The notes below the pieces were generated by a model. That model ran no database searches. It was not told the origin of the DNA and worked only from the letters and a program-made list of their open reading frames with translations. From NCBI GenBank assembly GCA_039045975.1, contig JBCCJA010000066.1:1-19964 (forward strand): a stretch of 19,964 nt of DNA. The letters are read 5' to 3'. The DNA comes from JBCCJA01 sp039045975 (GTDB lineage Bacteria; Planctomycetota; Planctomycetia; Planctomycetales; Planctomycetaceae). The position numbers and the translations under genes are program-made. Position 1 is the first letter of the stretch, and each line of letters begins with the position of its first letter. This document shows positions 1-7,229 of this stretch, piece by piece.

Positions 1-59
<59 letters not shown>

Positions 60-174
60 GGCGGGTCTGTGTGAATCGCCCGCGGTTGCGAACTTTGCAA
101 AGCCCGATGGAAAAACGCGGCTGCCGCAATGACTCAGGTAGCGGCCGCGGCCCCCTCATCTGCCCTGCGAGCAT

Positions 175-199
175 CTTCTCCCCCTGCGAGGGGGAGAAG
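175..199. repeat. Perfect inverted repeat (11 bp arms, GCG loop) in the lpdA leader
   Basis: CTTCTCCCCCT at 175-185 and AGGGGGAGAAG at 189-199 are exact reverse complements separated by GCG. The hairpin lies about 90 bases before the preferred lpdA start. It has no T run on either strand, so it is not a textbook intrinsic terminator. It resembles the dispersed C-rich/G-rich hairpins often seen between bacterial genes. It could end an upstream transcript or be a repeat element that happens to lie in the lpdA leader. Confidence 0.7.
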
Positions 200-289
200 G
201 GCTCCACGCCGTCCGCCGCTCGCTATTCGCCCGCTCGTCGTGCGGCCTATCATCTGCCTGCCACACAGACCCACAGCGCACCGACCGCC

Positions 290-2062
290 ATGGCCCGCGA
301 ATTCCAACTGCCCGAAGTCTCCGAGGGCGTCACCGACGCCGAGGTCTCCGAAATCATGGTCGCCGAGGGCGACGTCATCGAGCCGGGCCAGACCGTCATG
401 GAGGTCGAGACGGAGAAGGCCGCCGCGCCGGTCGAGTGCCCCTTCGGCGGGACGATCACGAAGATCCACGTCGCCGAGGGCGACACCGTCCCGATCGGCG
501 GCGTGCTGCTGACGATCGAGGACGGCGGCGCCCCCCCCGCGAAGGACGGCGGCGGCTCGGCCGAGAAGCCCGCCGCAGCTGCGAAATCGGCCGAGGCCCC
601 CGCCGCCGCGGTCCCCTCCCCCGCCCCGGCAGCGGATGCCGGCTCGGGAGATTACGAATACGACCTCGTCGTCCTCGGCGGCGGCCCCGGCGGCTACCCG
701 GCCGCGTTCGAGGCGGCCGACCACGGGCTGAAGGTCGCCCTCGTCGACGACAACCCGCAGCAGGGCGGCGTCTGCCTCCGCGTCGGCTGCATCCCGTCGA
801 AGACGCTGCTGCACGTCGCGAAGCTGCTCCACGAGGCCGAAGAGGCCAAGAACTGGGGCGTCACCTTCGAGAAGCCGACGATCGACCTCGCGAAGCTCCG
901 CGACTTCAAAGGCGGCGTCGTGAACCGGCTGACAGGCGGCATCGGCCAGCTCGGCAAGGCCCGCGGCGTCGACATCGTCCAGGGCCGCGGGACGTTCGTC
1001 GATTCGCACACGCTGACGGTCGACACGCACGCCGGCGAGACGAAATCGCTGACCTTCAAACAGGCGATCATCGCCGTCGGGTCGAGCCCCGCCATGCCGG
1101 GCGTCTTCGACATCGGCGACGACCGCGTCATGGATTCGACCGGGGCCCTCGAACTGCAAGACGTCCCGGGCAAGCTGCTCGTCGTCGGCGGCGGCTACAT
1201 CGGGCTGGAGATGGGCTCGGTCTACGCCGCACTGGGCTCGGAGGTCACCGTCGTCGAGGCGACGCCGCACCTCGTCCCCGCCGCCGACCGCGACCTCATC
1301 AAGCCGTTGCAGAAGAAGCTCGAAAAGGAGTTCGACCGCATCCTGACCGAGACGCTCGTGAAGTCGCTCGCGGCCTCGAAGGACGGCATCGTCGCGACGC
1401 TCGAGGGCGACAAGGTCGGCGGCGAAACGAAAGAAACGTTCGATCGCGTCCTGATCGCGATCGGCCGCAAGCCGAACGGCCACGGCATCGGCCTGGAGAA
1501 CACGCACGCCGTCGTCGACGACCGCGGCTGGGTCGGACACGACGAGTGCATGCGGACGGCCGACCCGGCGTTGCTCGTGATCGGCGACGTCGCCGGCGAG
1601 CCGATGCTCGCTCATAAGGCGACCCGCGAAGCGAAGGTCGCCGTCGAGACCGTCCTCGGCCACGACACGCCGTTCGACAACGTCGCGATCCCCGCCGTCG
1701 TCTTCACCGACCCCGAACTCGCCTGGGTCGGCCTGACCGAGCAGGAGGCCGCCGAACAGGGCCGCGACGTCACCGTCGTCCGCTTCCCCTGGGCGGCGAG
1801 CGGCCGGGCCGTCACCGTCGACCGCCCCGAGGGCCTGACGAAGCTAGTCTGCGACCCGGAGACCCGCCGCGTCCTCGGGGTCGGCATCTGCGGCGTGAAC
1901 GCCGGCGAGATGATCGCCGAGGGCACGCTGGCGGTCGAAATGGGCGCCGTCGCCGAAGACCTCGCCGAAACGATCCACGCCCACCCGACGCTGTCAGAGA
2001 CGACGATGGAGGCCGGGGAGATGACCTTCGGCCAAGCGACGCATTACGTGTCGCGGCGGTGA
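290..2062 (+). CDS. lpdA: Dihydrolipoamide dehydrogenase (E3) with fused N-terminal lipoyl domain
   Basis: This 590-residue FAD flavoenzyme reoxidises dihydrolipoyl groups of 2-oxoacid dehydrogenase complexes and produces NADH in the cytoplasm. Residues 1-78 form a lipoyl domain with the lipoylation lysine in VETEKA (K43). A linker rich in Ala and Pro (about 80-120) leads to the E3 core: FAD motif GGGPGG (130-135), redox disulfide CLRVGC (C162/C167), NAD motif GGGYIG (300-305) and catalytic HPTLSE (H565, E570). I chose the ATG at 290 because the lipoyl domain begins there. An in-frame GTG at 71 would add 73 low-complexity residues. No clear Shine-Dalgarno precedes 290. E3 proteins with a fused lipoyl domain are known in several bacteria. 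E1 and E2 genes may lie upstream, outside the window. The last 19 bases overlap the convergent KAP gene, and the last 36 codons are duplicated at 4853-4960. Confidence 0.95.
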   Translation: MAREFQLPEVSEGVTDAEVSEIMVAEGDVIEPGQTVMEVETEKAAAPVECPFGGTITKIHVAEGDTVPIGGVLLTIEDGGAPPAKDGGGSAEKPAAAAKSAEAPAAAVPSPAPAADAGSGDYEYDLVVLGGGPGGYPAAFEAADHGLKVALVDDNPQQGGVCLRVGCIPSKTLLHVAKLLHEAEEAKNWGVTFEKPTIDLAKLRDFKGGVVNRLTGGIGQLGKARGVDIVQGRGTFVDSHTLTVDTHAGETKSLTFKQAIIAVGSSPAMPGVFDIGDDRVMDSTGALELQDVPGKLLVVGGGYIGLEMGSVYAALGSEVTVVEATPHLVPAADRDLIKPLQKKLEKEFDRILTETLVKSLAASKDGIVATLEGDKVGGETKETFDRVLIAIGRKPNGHGIGLENTHAVVDDRGWVGHDECMRTADPALLVIGDVAGEPMLAHKATREAKVAVETVLGHDTPFDNVAIPAVVFTDPELAWVGLTEQEAAEQGRDVTVVRFPWAASGRAVTVDRPEGLTKLVCDPETRRVLGVGICGVNAGEMIAEGTLAVEMGAVAEDLAETIHAHPTLSETTMEAGEMTFGQATHYVSRR

Positions 2063-4791
2063 GTTCGCTCGAAATGCTCCGAAACGAGTGAAGACGCTCT
2101 GGGCGCGTCATCTTGAAACACGGCGTCGAACAAAAAGCTCGATCGCTCACCGAAGGCATAGCGAAAAAGTTCGGCAAGCTCTATCGAAGTTTCATTACCT
2201 GACTTAATCAGACCGAGAAGCAGTAGGCCGAGTTCTTTCAGGACATCATTTGCCGGACGTGGGCCATCGGGAATCGCATGATTCCCGATCAGAAGCCGGT
2301 TTAATGAATACCTATCATCGGCGTGAACAGCCGAGAGAAGCTCGCCGGCGTCGCTGCGTTCGCAGATCGCAGCAATAACGCGTTCACGCACCAGAGCGAG
2401 CGATTCCCTGGATTTATCGAGGCTCACACCATCCAGATAGGAACACATCTGGGCCAATGGCAAACCCAACTCATCAACGACTGCAGCCGCGACGGCGATC
2501 CCATTTCTCGGCCGTGCCAAAAACATGATCGCGGTCGATTCGACCCACGCGAGGTCGGCCGGCATCACGAAGCCATCACGTTTACGTTCTGTCATCCCGA
2601 CAGCGCCACCGACCTCAATCGCGGGCGCGATGGAATTAGCGAGATACTTGATTGGTGAAGCCAAGGCCCCGAAGACTACCGACGATCTTCCGACGACGTC
2701 GCGGTGCTTACTGAGCTCGGCCAGTACAGGGTCGGCCAACAGCCGCCATTCCCCGGGACGCTCCCGGTAATGATCTGTATAAGCGGACGCACAGTGAAGG
2801 CACCAAAGCCGTGCGTACTCGTCTTCAGTCGCAAGCCGATGGATGTAGTTTTCTGTATTTTGGCAATCACGAAGCCATCTATTTGCAGGTCGGATCACAT
2901 CTTGGTCACGAGTTTCTGCATCACTGACGTAACCTCTCACGGCGCGTCGAAAGTACCTTGGTGAATTCACACGCTGAGTGCTGCCACCACTCGATCCGGG
3001 GACGGAGAAATCGATACCCAGGGTCTTGTCACTACCGGGGAAAAGCTCGCATATAAGTGCCGCTGCAGAGCGTGCGATGCCCTCATTCGAGTGGGTGGCC
3101 TGGGCCCAAGACTTGGCGGTCGCAGAGGGCGTATTCGAGACGCTCGACTCTCCGACCAAACGCAACCGGTCGCCTGAGTTTTGATCGCCGACAATCATTT
3201 CAAGTTCTCGCACGAGAAACTCGAATACATCAGGCGTTGCGACGCGTAGTACCGTGATGGAGAACAGCGAGGCGGCATCCACCTCGCCGACCAAGCGTGA
3301 CCAAGCTGACCGAAACTCACGCTGAATAGAAATCAGTAGCCGTGGCGTCACGAGAGCGGAGATCACCTGACCGTACGCCACATACCGTCCTTGGCCGACT
3401 CTCATGTAGGCAAGCCGCTGCCGGATCAGACTTTGCCTGTCATTATGCGCGTAGCGAATCAGCGGGCTCCTGCACAGAAAAGGCCCCTCCGGCTCTGCCC
3501 GAGCGATTTCTTCTTCAACGATTTTCTCGACCTGTGCGGCGGCGACTGGCAGCATCAAATCGGTCGTGTTGCACAGACGAACAAACGTCTCGGCCGGGAC
3601 TGACTTAACACCACCCGTTAACACAAATGTGATCTGCCGCAGATCTCGGAAGCGATCAAGGAACCCGATCAAGTCTTGCGCGTTGAACTCTCGCCCATTA
3701 TTTCGGTCGAGGTCCTCAACAATTACGATAATGATGCGATCGAGTCGCCTCATAATCTCATCAAGATCACTAAGCCGGTCTAGCGGATCGCTGTCAAAAC
3801 CGAGTAGGTTGATCGCGAAACTGAGGGGACTGGCGACACCGTCGAAAAAACCGCGCGTCCAAGCCGGCAGGCGGCGGAAGTCACTGACGTCGACGTGGTC
3901 GGCGAGGCGGTCGAGGATGTCTTCGAGGATCGCGTCGACGGCGGCCCGGGCCGTCGTGAAGCCCCAGCACTCGTGATAAGAGATCGTGAACCGAGTCCCG
4001 CCGTGTTTCTTGGCCGCTTTATCGAACTCTTTCAATCGCTCGACGAGTTTTTCGACAACAAAAGTCTTGCCCGAGCCGTAGGGGCCGATCAGGCCGATCG
4101 AGTCGGCCCGGGCGCGGAGGGTGTCCGCGAGCCTGTCGGCGAGTGGGCCGGCGTCGTTCCAGTCTTCATCGGATTCATTGTCGGCCGTGTCGGCAGCCTC
4201 CGCCGTCTCGCCGGCGTTCGAATCCGCTGCGTCGGCGGCTCGCTCGCGTTCTCGCCGATAATCGAGGGCGATCTTCTGTTCCGGCTCCTTAAAAGAAGGC
4301 CGGCGGATGACCAAAGCTGCGATCAAAGGCCCGAGGCCGAATGCGAGCCAGTCGAGACCCGTGGCGACGTAGATCCCGGTCTCCGGCTCACCGCGGAAAC
4401 GACCCCACGTCTTCCAGGTGTCGGACCACGTCGCCGCCTCTCCGTACCAACCTGCGAGGTCAACAACCGCGACGATGGCGACGGCAAGCCCGAACAGCAG
4501 CCAGTTCGGTACTCGCGTTCCGACTTGAAGGATCTGCCGCGGGCGGAAGTCGAAATACTTCGCCGCCGCGTACCAGAACGCCGTCACTGCGACGAAGCGG
4601 GCGACGCCTTGCGCCTCATCTCCCCACCGCCCGACGAACGCATGTACGTCGACCGGCCATGCCCTCACGAACGGGAGCGCTGTGAAACAGAGTAAGGCAT
4701 AAATAACGACTCGACATAGGACTGCGAGCACACGCGGCAGAACTACGCGCACACGCCGCAGGACTGCAGACACTCGATCGGGAGATGCCAT
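2044..4791 (-). CDS. Membrane-anchored KAP-family P-loop NTPase
   Basis: A 915-residue protein with four predicted membrane segments near the N terminus (about 18-43, 61-80, 93-116, 141-163), an acidic Ala-rich linker (about 185-215), then a P-loop NTPase. Walker A is GPYGSGKT (236-243). Walker B is IIIVIVEDLDR (353-363), the ED-x-DR form typical of KAP ATPases. The long C-terminal region has no motif I recognise. KAP proteins (named after Kidins220/ARMS and PifA) are sporadic in bacteria; PifA of plasmid F excludes phage T7. A defence role here is inference. The C-terminal half is AT-richer (48 percent GC at 2281-2340, 45 percent at 2821-2880) than the N-terminal part (63 percent at 4141-4200), so the gene looks mosaic and probably acquired. 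The last codons lie antisense within the lpdA end. No strong Shine-Dalgarno precedes the ATG at 4791, so the start is less certain than the family. Confidence 0.85.
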   Translation of the reverse strand: MASPDRVSAVLRRVRVVLPRVLAVLCRVVIYALLCFTALPFVRAWPVDVHAFVGRWGDEAQGVARFVAVTAFWYAAAKYFDFRPRQILQVGTRVPNWLLFGLAVAIVAVVDLAGWYGEAATWSDTWKTWGRFRGEPETGIYVATGLDWLAFGLGPLIAALVIRRPSFKEPEQKIALDYRRERERAADAADSNAGETAEAADTADNESDEDWNDAGPLADRLADTLRARADSIGLIGPYGSGKTFVVEKLVERLKEFDKAAKKHGGTRFTISYHECWGFTTARAAVDAILEDILDRLADHVDVSDFRRLPAWTRGFFDGVASPLSFAINLLGFDSDPLDRLSDLDEIMRRLDRIIIVIVEDLDRNNGREFNAQDLIGFLDRFRDLRQITFVLTGGVKSVPAETFVRLCNTTDLMLPVAAAQVEKIVEEEIARAEPEGPFLCRSPLIRYAHNDRQSLIRQRLAYMRVGQGRYVAYGQVISALVTPRLLISIQREFRSAWSRLVGEVDAASLFSITVLRVATPDVFEFLVRELEMIVGDQNSGDRLRLVGESSVSNTPSATAKSWAQATHSNEGIARSAAALICELFPGSDKTLGIDFSVPGSSGGSTQRVNSPRYFRRAVRGYVSDAETRDQDVIRPANRWLRDCQNTENYIHRLATEDEYARLWCLHCASAYTDHYRERPGEWRLLADPVLAELSKHRDVVGRSSVVFGALASPIKYLANSIAPAIEVGGAVGMTERKRDGFVMPADLAWVESTAIMFLARPRNGIAVAAAVVDELGLPLAQMCSYLDGVSLDKSRESLALVRERVIAAICERSDAGELLSAVHADDRYSLNRLLIGNHAIPDGPRPANDVLKELGLLLLGLIKSGNETSIELAELFRYAFGERSSFLFDAVFQDDAPRASSLVSEHFERTHRRDT

Positions 4792-4852
4792 GCGTTACGT
4801 CGTCGAGGGAAAGACACCTCTCAAACGTACACAAAGCATGGACAGATCACAG

Positions 4853-4960
4853 GAAGACCTCGCCGGAACGATCCACGCCCACCCGACATTGTCGGAAACG
4901 ACTATGGAAGGCGGCGAAATGACGTTCGGACAGGCAACGCACTACGTGTTGCGGCGGTAG
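4853..4960 (+). pseudogene. Diverged duplicate of the last 36 codons of lpdA
   Basis: These 108 bases align without gaps to 1955-2062, the end of lpdA including its stop. I count 90 of 108 identical bases and 32 of 35 identical residues. Of 16 differing sense codons, 13 are synonymous. The fragment keeps the catalytic HPTLSE segment and ends in RR-stop, but lacks every other E3 domain, so it cannot be an enzyme. An in-frame ATG at 4838 would give a 40-residue peptide. Its mostly silent divergence suggests it came from a functional lpdA of another lineage rather than from a recent local duplication. With the lpdA end it forms a direct repeat bracketing the KAP gene. Its third codon positions are less GC-rich than in lpdA. 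Confidence 0.9.
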
Positions 4961-4983
4961 GCATCTGACTGAGCCCCTGGGGT

Positions 4984-5011
4984 ACGGCCTCCGCCTATGC
5001 GGCGTAGCCGT
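4984..5011. other. Two-stage hairpin downstream of the lpdA tail copy
   Basis: ACGGC (4984-4988) pairs with GCCGT (5007-5011), and inside them CCGC (4991-4994) pairs with GCGG (4999-5002). The structure starts 24 bases after the stop of the lpdA fragment and could have been the original lpdA transcript end. There is no T run, so an intrinsic terminator is not shown. It may also be a dispersed repeat. Confidence 0.35.
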
Positions 5012-5074
5012 GCGGCGACGGCGGTCAGCGGTTCTAAGATGGCTTGGGATCTCAGTTCAGATCAATGCGGCTTG

Positions 5075-5091
5075 GTGACGTAAGACGTCAC
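5075..5091. promoter_or_regulatory. Palindrome GTGACGT-AAG-ACGTCAC, possible operator
   Basis: Seven-base arms (5075-5081 and 5085-5091) are exact reverse complements with a three-base spacer. Dyads of this size with the TGACGT core can be protein binding sites. It lies in the 213-base gap between the lpdA tail copy and the end of the lipoprotein gene, roughly 280 bases upstream of the KAP start. No target gene can be assigned. Confidence 0.3.
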
Positions 5092-5150
5092 AAAATTCGC
5101 AAGTCAGCCGCGTAATGGCGGCGGTTATGCGGACGGCAACCGACAACGCG

Positions 5151-5170
5151 GCCGCGGCTCACGCCGCGGC
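5151..5170 (-). terminator. GC hairpin just after the lipoprotein stop, terminator-like
   Basis: GCCGCGGC at 5151-5158 and again at 5163-5170 can pair (8 bp stem, 4-base loop). It lies three bases beyond the stop codon of the minus-strand lipoprotein gene, the last gene of the DUF1559 cluster. There is no T tract, so it is either an atypical terminator or a 3' stabilising hairpin. Confidence 0.45.
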
Positions 5171-5173
5171 GAC

Positions 5174-5602
5174 TCAACTGCCGGTCGTGTAAGTCAGATC
5201 GGCCGTCGACGTGCCTTCGGGCGGGACGTCGAACGAACGCGGGCCCGCGGCGTCACGCGGGACTTTGACGATGACGTCTTCGTCTTCATCGCTGGCCGGG
5301 TCGTCGACCGGGTCGAGGCGGACTTCGTGGCGGCCGGGCACCGCGCCGCGGGGCGTGCCGGGCCGGCTGACGCGGAGCTCATAACGCCCGTCCGCGTCGG
5401 TCACCGCGACCGACGACGGGCCGACGATCGCCGAGTCGCCCGTCTTCTCCGGAACGAAGCGGATGATCGCGTCGGCCACAGGCTCGCCGTCCAGGGTCAC
5501 CCGGCCGCTGACCGGGGCGTAGTCGAACCGGGCCTTGCCGCACCCCGCCGCGGCGACCGTCATGACGCACGCGAACACGAAACGAACGCCGGACCCGAAC
5601 AT
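5174..5602 (-). CDS. Small secreted lipoprotein with carboxypeptidase-regulatory-like fold
   Basis: A 142-residue protein beginning with a lipoprotein signal peptide: hydrophobic residues about 8-20, then lipobox AAAGC with C21 as the predicted lipidated cysteine. The mature part reads VSGRVTLDGEPVADA and then TDADGRYEL, the pattern of small beta-sandwich carboxypeptidase-regulatory-like domains. Proteins of this size and pattern are common beside DUF1559 genes in planctomycetes; their function is unknown. It starts 49 bases after the preceding DUF1559 stop, so the two are probably cotranscribed. The start at 5602 is supported by the signal peptide and a purine-rich AAGAAAGGG stretch upstream. 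It parallels the lipoprotein at 8527-8946. Confidence 0.85.
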   Translation of the reverse strand: MFGSGVRFVFACVMTVAAAGCGKARFDYAPVSGRVTLDGEPVADAIIRFVPEKTGDSAIVGPSSVAVTDADGRYELRVSRPGTPRGAVPGRHEVRLDPVDDPASDEDEDVIVKVPRDAAGPRSFDVPPEGTSTADLTYTTGS

Positions 5603-5651
5603 CGCCGCCCTTTCTTAACTGACTGACAGGCAAGTCGTCAGACCGAAGATA

Positions 5652-6842
5652 TCAGAACTCTCCGACGACGACCCCGTCTCCTTTGTCGAGCAGAAACTCG
5701 AAGGTCGAGTCAGGGAACGCCGCCTGCGGCGGGACGTGGAACCACGAGTTGCCGTTCGCCGTCAGATTATTCGCTTCGATATTTTCGCTGATGAAACGCA
5801 CCGACCCGTCCGCGAGCGCGAACTGGGCCCCGCCCGGGTGCGTGCTGCTGAAACTCGATTGCTCGAAGAAGTAGTCGCCGGTCGGGATGACGTTGAACGA
5901 GTTGATCGTCCCGACGCCGAACGCGAGCGACATGTAATACGCCCGCGGCACGATCGTCGCCCCCGCACGCGCGTTCGAGATGCCCGACATGTAAAGCGCA
6001 CCGCCGGTCTGGCGGACGACTTCGGGGCTGCCGCCGGCGTTTTGGATGAAGATCCGTGACGCCGACCGTTCGCCGAACAGGATCGTGTTGCTCGTGCCGT
6101 CCGTGATGTCCCGTATTCGCGTCGTCGAATTCACGCCCGAAATTCCGAGCATTCCTGACGCGCCGGAGTCGAACGTGAAGCCGGAGTTCGAGATCTCGCA
6201 GTTGAAGTTCGTATTCGGCTGAAAGCCGAGCGGGTTGTGGGCGGCGACGTAATTCGTGACCGGCATCTCGATCGTGTTCGCGTTGAAGTTTGCGGTCAGC
6301 CGGCCGTCCGGATTAAAGCCCAGCGGCGAGTACAAATCGCCGTTCGTCGGCGAATCGCTGGGACAACGCATGATGTCGATCCGCTTCTGGACGGTCGCCA
6401 GCAGTTGCGGGTCGGCGTTGCACTGCGCGATGAATTCCGCGGTCTTGAGCCGCCCGACGCCGAGTGTCTCGTACAGCGATTCCTGCTCGATGAACGGCAG
6501 CAGCATCGCGCTCCACGACCAACCGTGCGTCAGCGTGATGAGCACCGGTCCGCCGCCGGTGTCGAGGCCCGGCGACCCGTCTTGGTCGCATAGCTGCGTG
6601 TCCTTCAGCCCCGTCGTGACGTCCGAAACCGTCGTGACACCGGCGGCGAACATGCCGAACGTGTCGTGATAGTTGTGCATCGCCAGGGCGAGTTGCTTCA
6701 AATTATTCTTGCAGCTCGTCCGACGGGCCGCCTCCCGTGCCTGCTGCACCGCGGGCAGCAGCAACGCGACGATGATCGCGATGATCGCGATCACGACGAG
6801 CAGCTCGATCAGAGTGAATCCGTGTCGCGGGCGGCGTGACAT
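5652..6842 (-). CDS. DUF1559 prepilin-like protein (H-X9-DG type), copy 1
   Basis: A 396-residue type IV pilin-like protein. The N terminus MSRRPRHGFTLIELL carries the prepilin peptidase site (cleavage between G and F), followed by one hydrophobic helix rich in Ile and Val and then QQAREAARR. The DUF1559 body follows, with DGTSNTILFGE and the C-terminal H-X9-DG motif (HPGGAQFALADG). The family is greatly expanded in planctomycetes; the cellular role is unknown, probably pseudopilin-like at the envelope. I chose ATG 6842, because the prepilin site then lies at the N terminus and AGGA precedes the codon; an upstream in-frame start at 7001 would add 53 unlikely residues. It is more diverged from copies 2 and 3 than these are from each other. 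The lipoprotein at 5174-5602 follows closely. Confidence 0.93.
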   Translation of the reverse strand: MSRRPRHGFTLIELLVVIAIIAIIVALLLPAVQQAREAARRTSCKNNLKQLALAMHNYHDTFGMFAAGVTTVSDVTTGLKDTQLCDQDGSPGLDTGGGPVLITLTHGWSWSAMLLPFIEQESLYETLGVGRLKTAEFIAQCNADPQLLATVQKRIDIMRCPSDSPTNGDLYSPLGFNPDGRLTANFNANTIEMPVTNYVAAHNPLGFQPNTNFNCEISNSGFTFDSGASGMLGISGVNSTTRIRDITDGTSNTILFGERSASRIFIQNAGGSPEVVRQTGGALYMSGISNARAGATIVPRAYYMSLAFGVGTINSFNVIPTGDYFFEQSSFSSTHPGGAQFALADGSVRFISENIEANNLTANGNSWFHVPPQAAFPDSTFEFLLDKGDGVVVGEF

Positions 6843-7229
6843 CGTGACGATCCTATTTTCTGGTAAACGCGGATTCGGTGCGACGGATATGTGGTCAAGC
6901 TGAGTTACGTCGATGCACATCTTAGTGCTGAGCGACATCGAGGCCGGACCATTCGGTGATGCTCGTCTTTCAAAATCGGGATCGCACCGGGACAATGACA
7001 CTGACCGTGACGCCCCTTAACCTCACGGCACGACAATATCGCACGTCAAAGTCTGGGCGGCCCGACACGCTCCTTACAGGCGGCTGTACTATTAGATTTC
7101 GCGATACCATCTGCCTCCGGTCACGCCCGAACTTTCCCGACTCGGGCCGCAGCGGTTCACCGCGTCGACAAAGACACAGCACACCGCCGCGACCGGCTCA
7201 AATCCTTGTCGTATCGAAACCTTTCGAAA
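6843..7229. other. 387 bp intergenic gap without a recognisable gene
   Basis: No plausible coding frame is seen. On the minus strand a TCTAAT hexamer resembles a -10 box but lacks a matching -35, so no promoter is claimed. A short dyad GCGGT-TC-ACCGC lies near 7151. The gap separates DUF1559 copy 2 from copy 1, so the second DUF1559/lipoprotein pair may have its own promoter. Confidence 0.6.

Noticed and set aside
71..289. N-terminal extension of LpdA from a GTG at 71
   Set aside because: The added 73 residues are low complexity, include a perfect DNA hairpin, and precede a canonical lipoyl-domain start at 290.
436..1617. Long Arg-rich frame inside lpdA
   Set aside because: Alternate-frame translation of GC-rich coding DNA with no recognisable fold.
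134..1663. Long open frame opposite lpdA
   Set aside because: It is an antisense by-product of strong GC3 bias, rich in Arg, Asp and Gly, with no domain; lpdA itself is clear.
3895..4695. Plus-strand frame opposite the KAP N-terminal region
   Set aside because: Shadow of the KAP gene; the minus strand carries Walker motifs and membrane helices.
4838..4960. A 40-residue gene covering the lpdA tail copy
   Set aside because: The ATG precedes only five non-homologous codons, and the rest is a fragment of E3 that lacks all binding domains. It is better described as a duplicated tail.
1955..4960. Insertion sequence or transposon
   Set aside because: No transposase, terminal inverted repeats or short target duplication; the flanks are a long diverged copy of a gene end.
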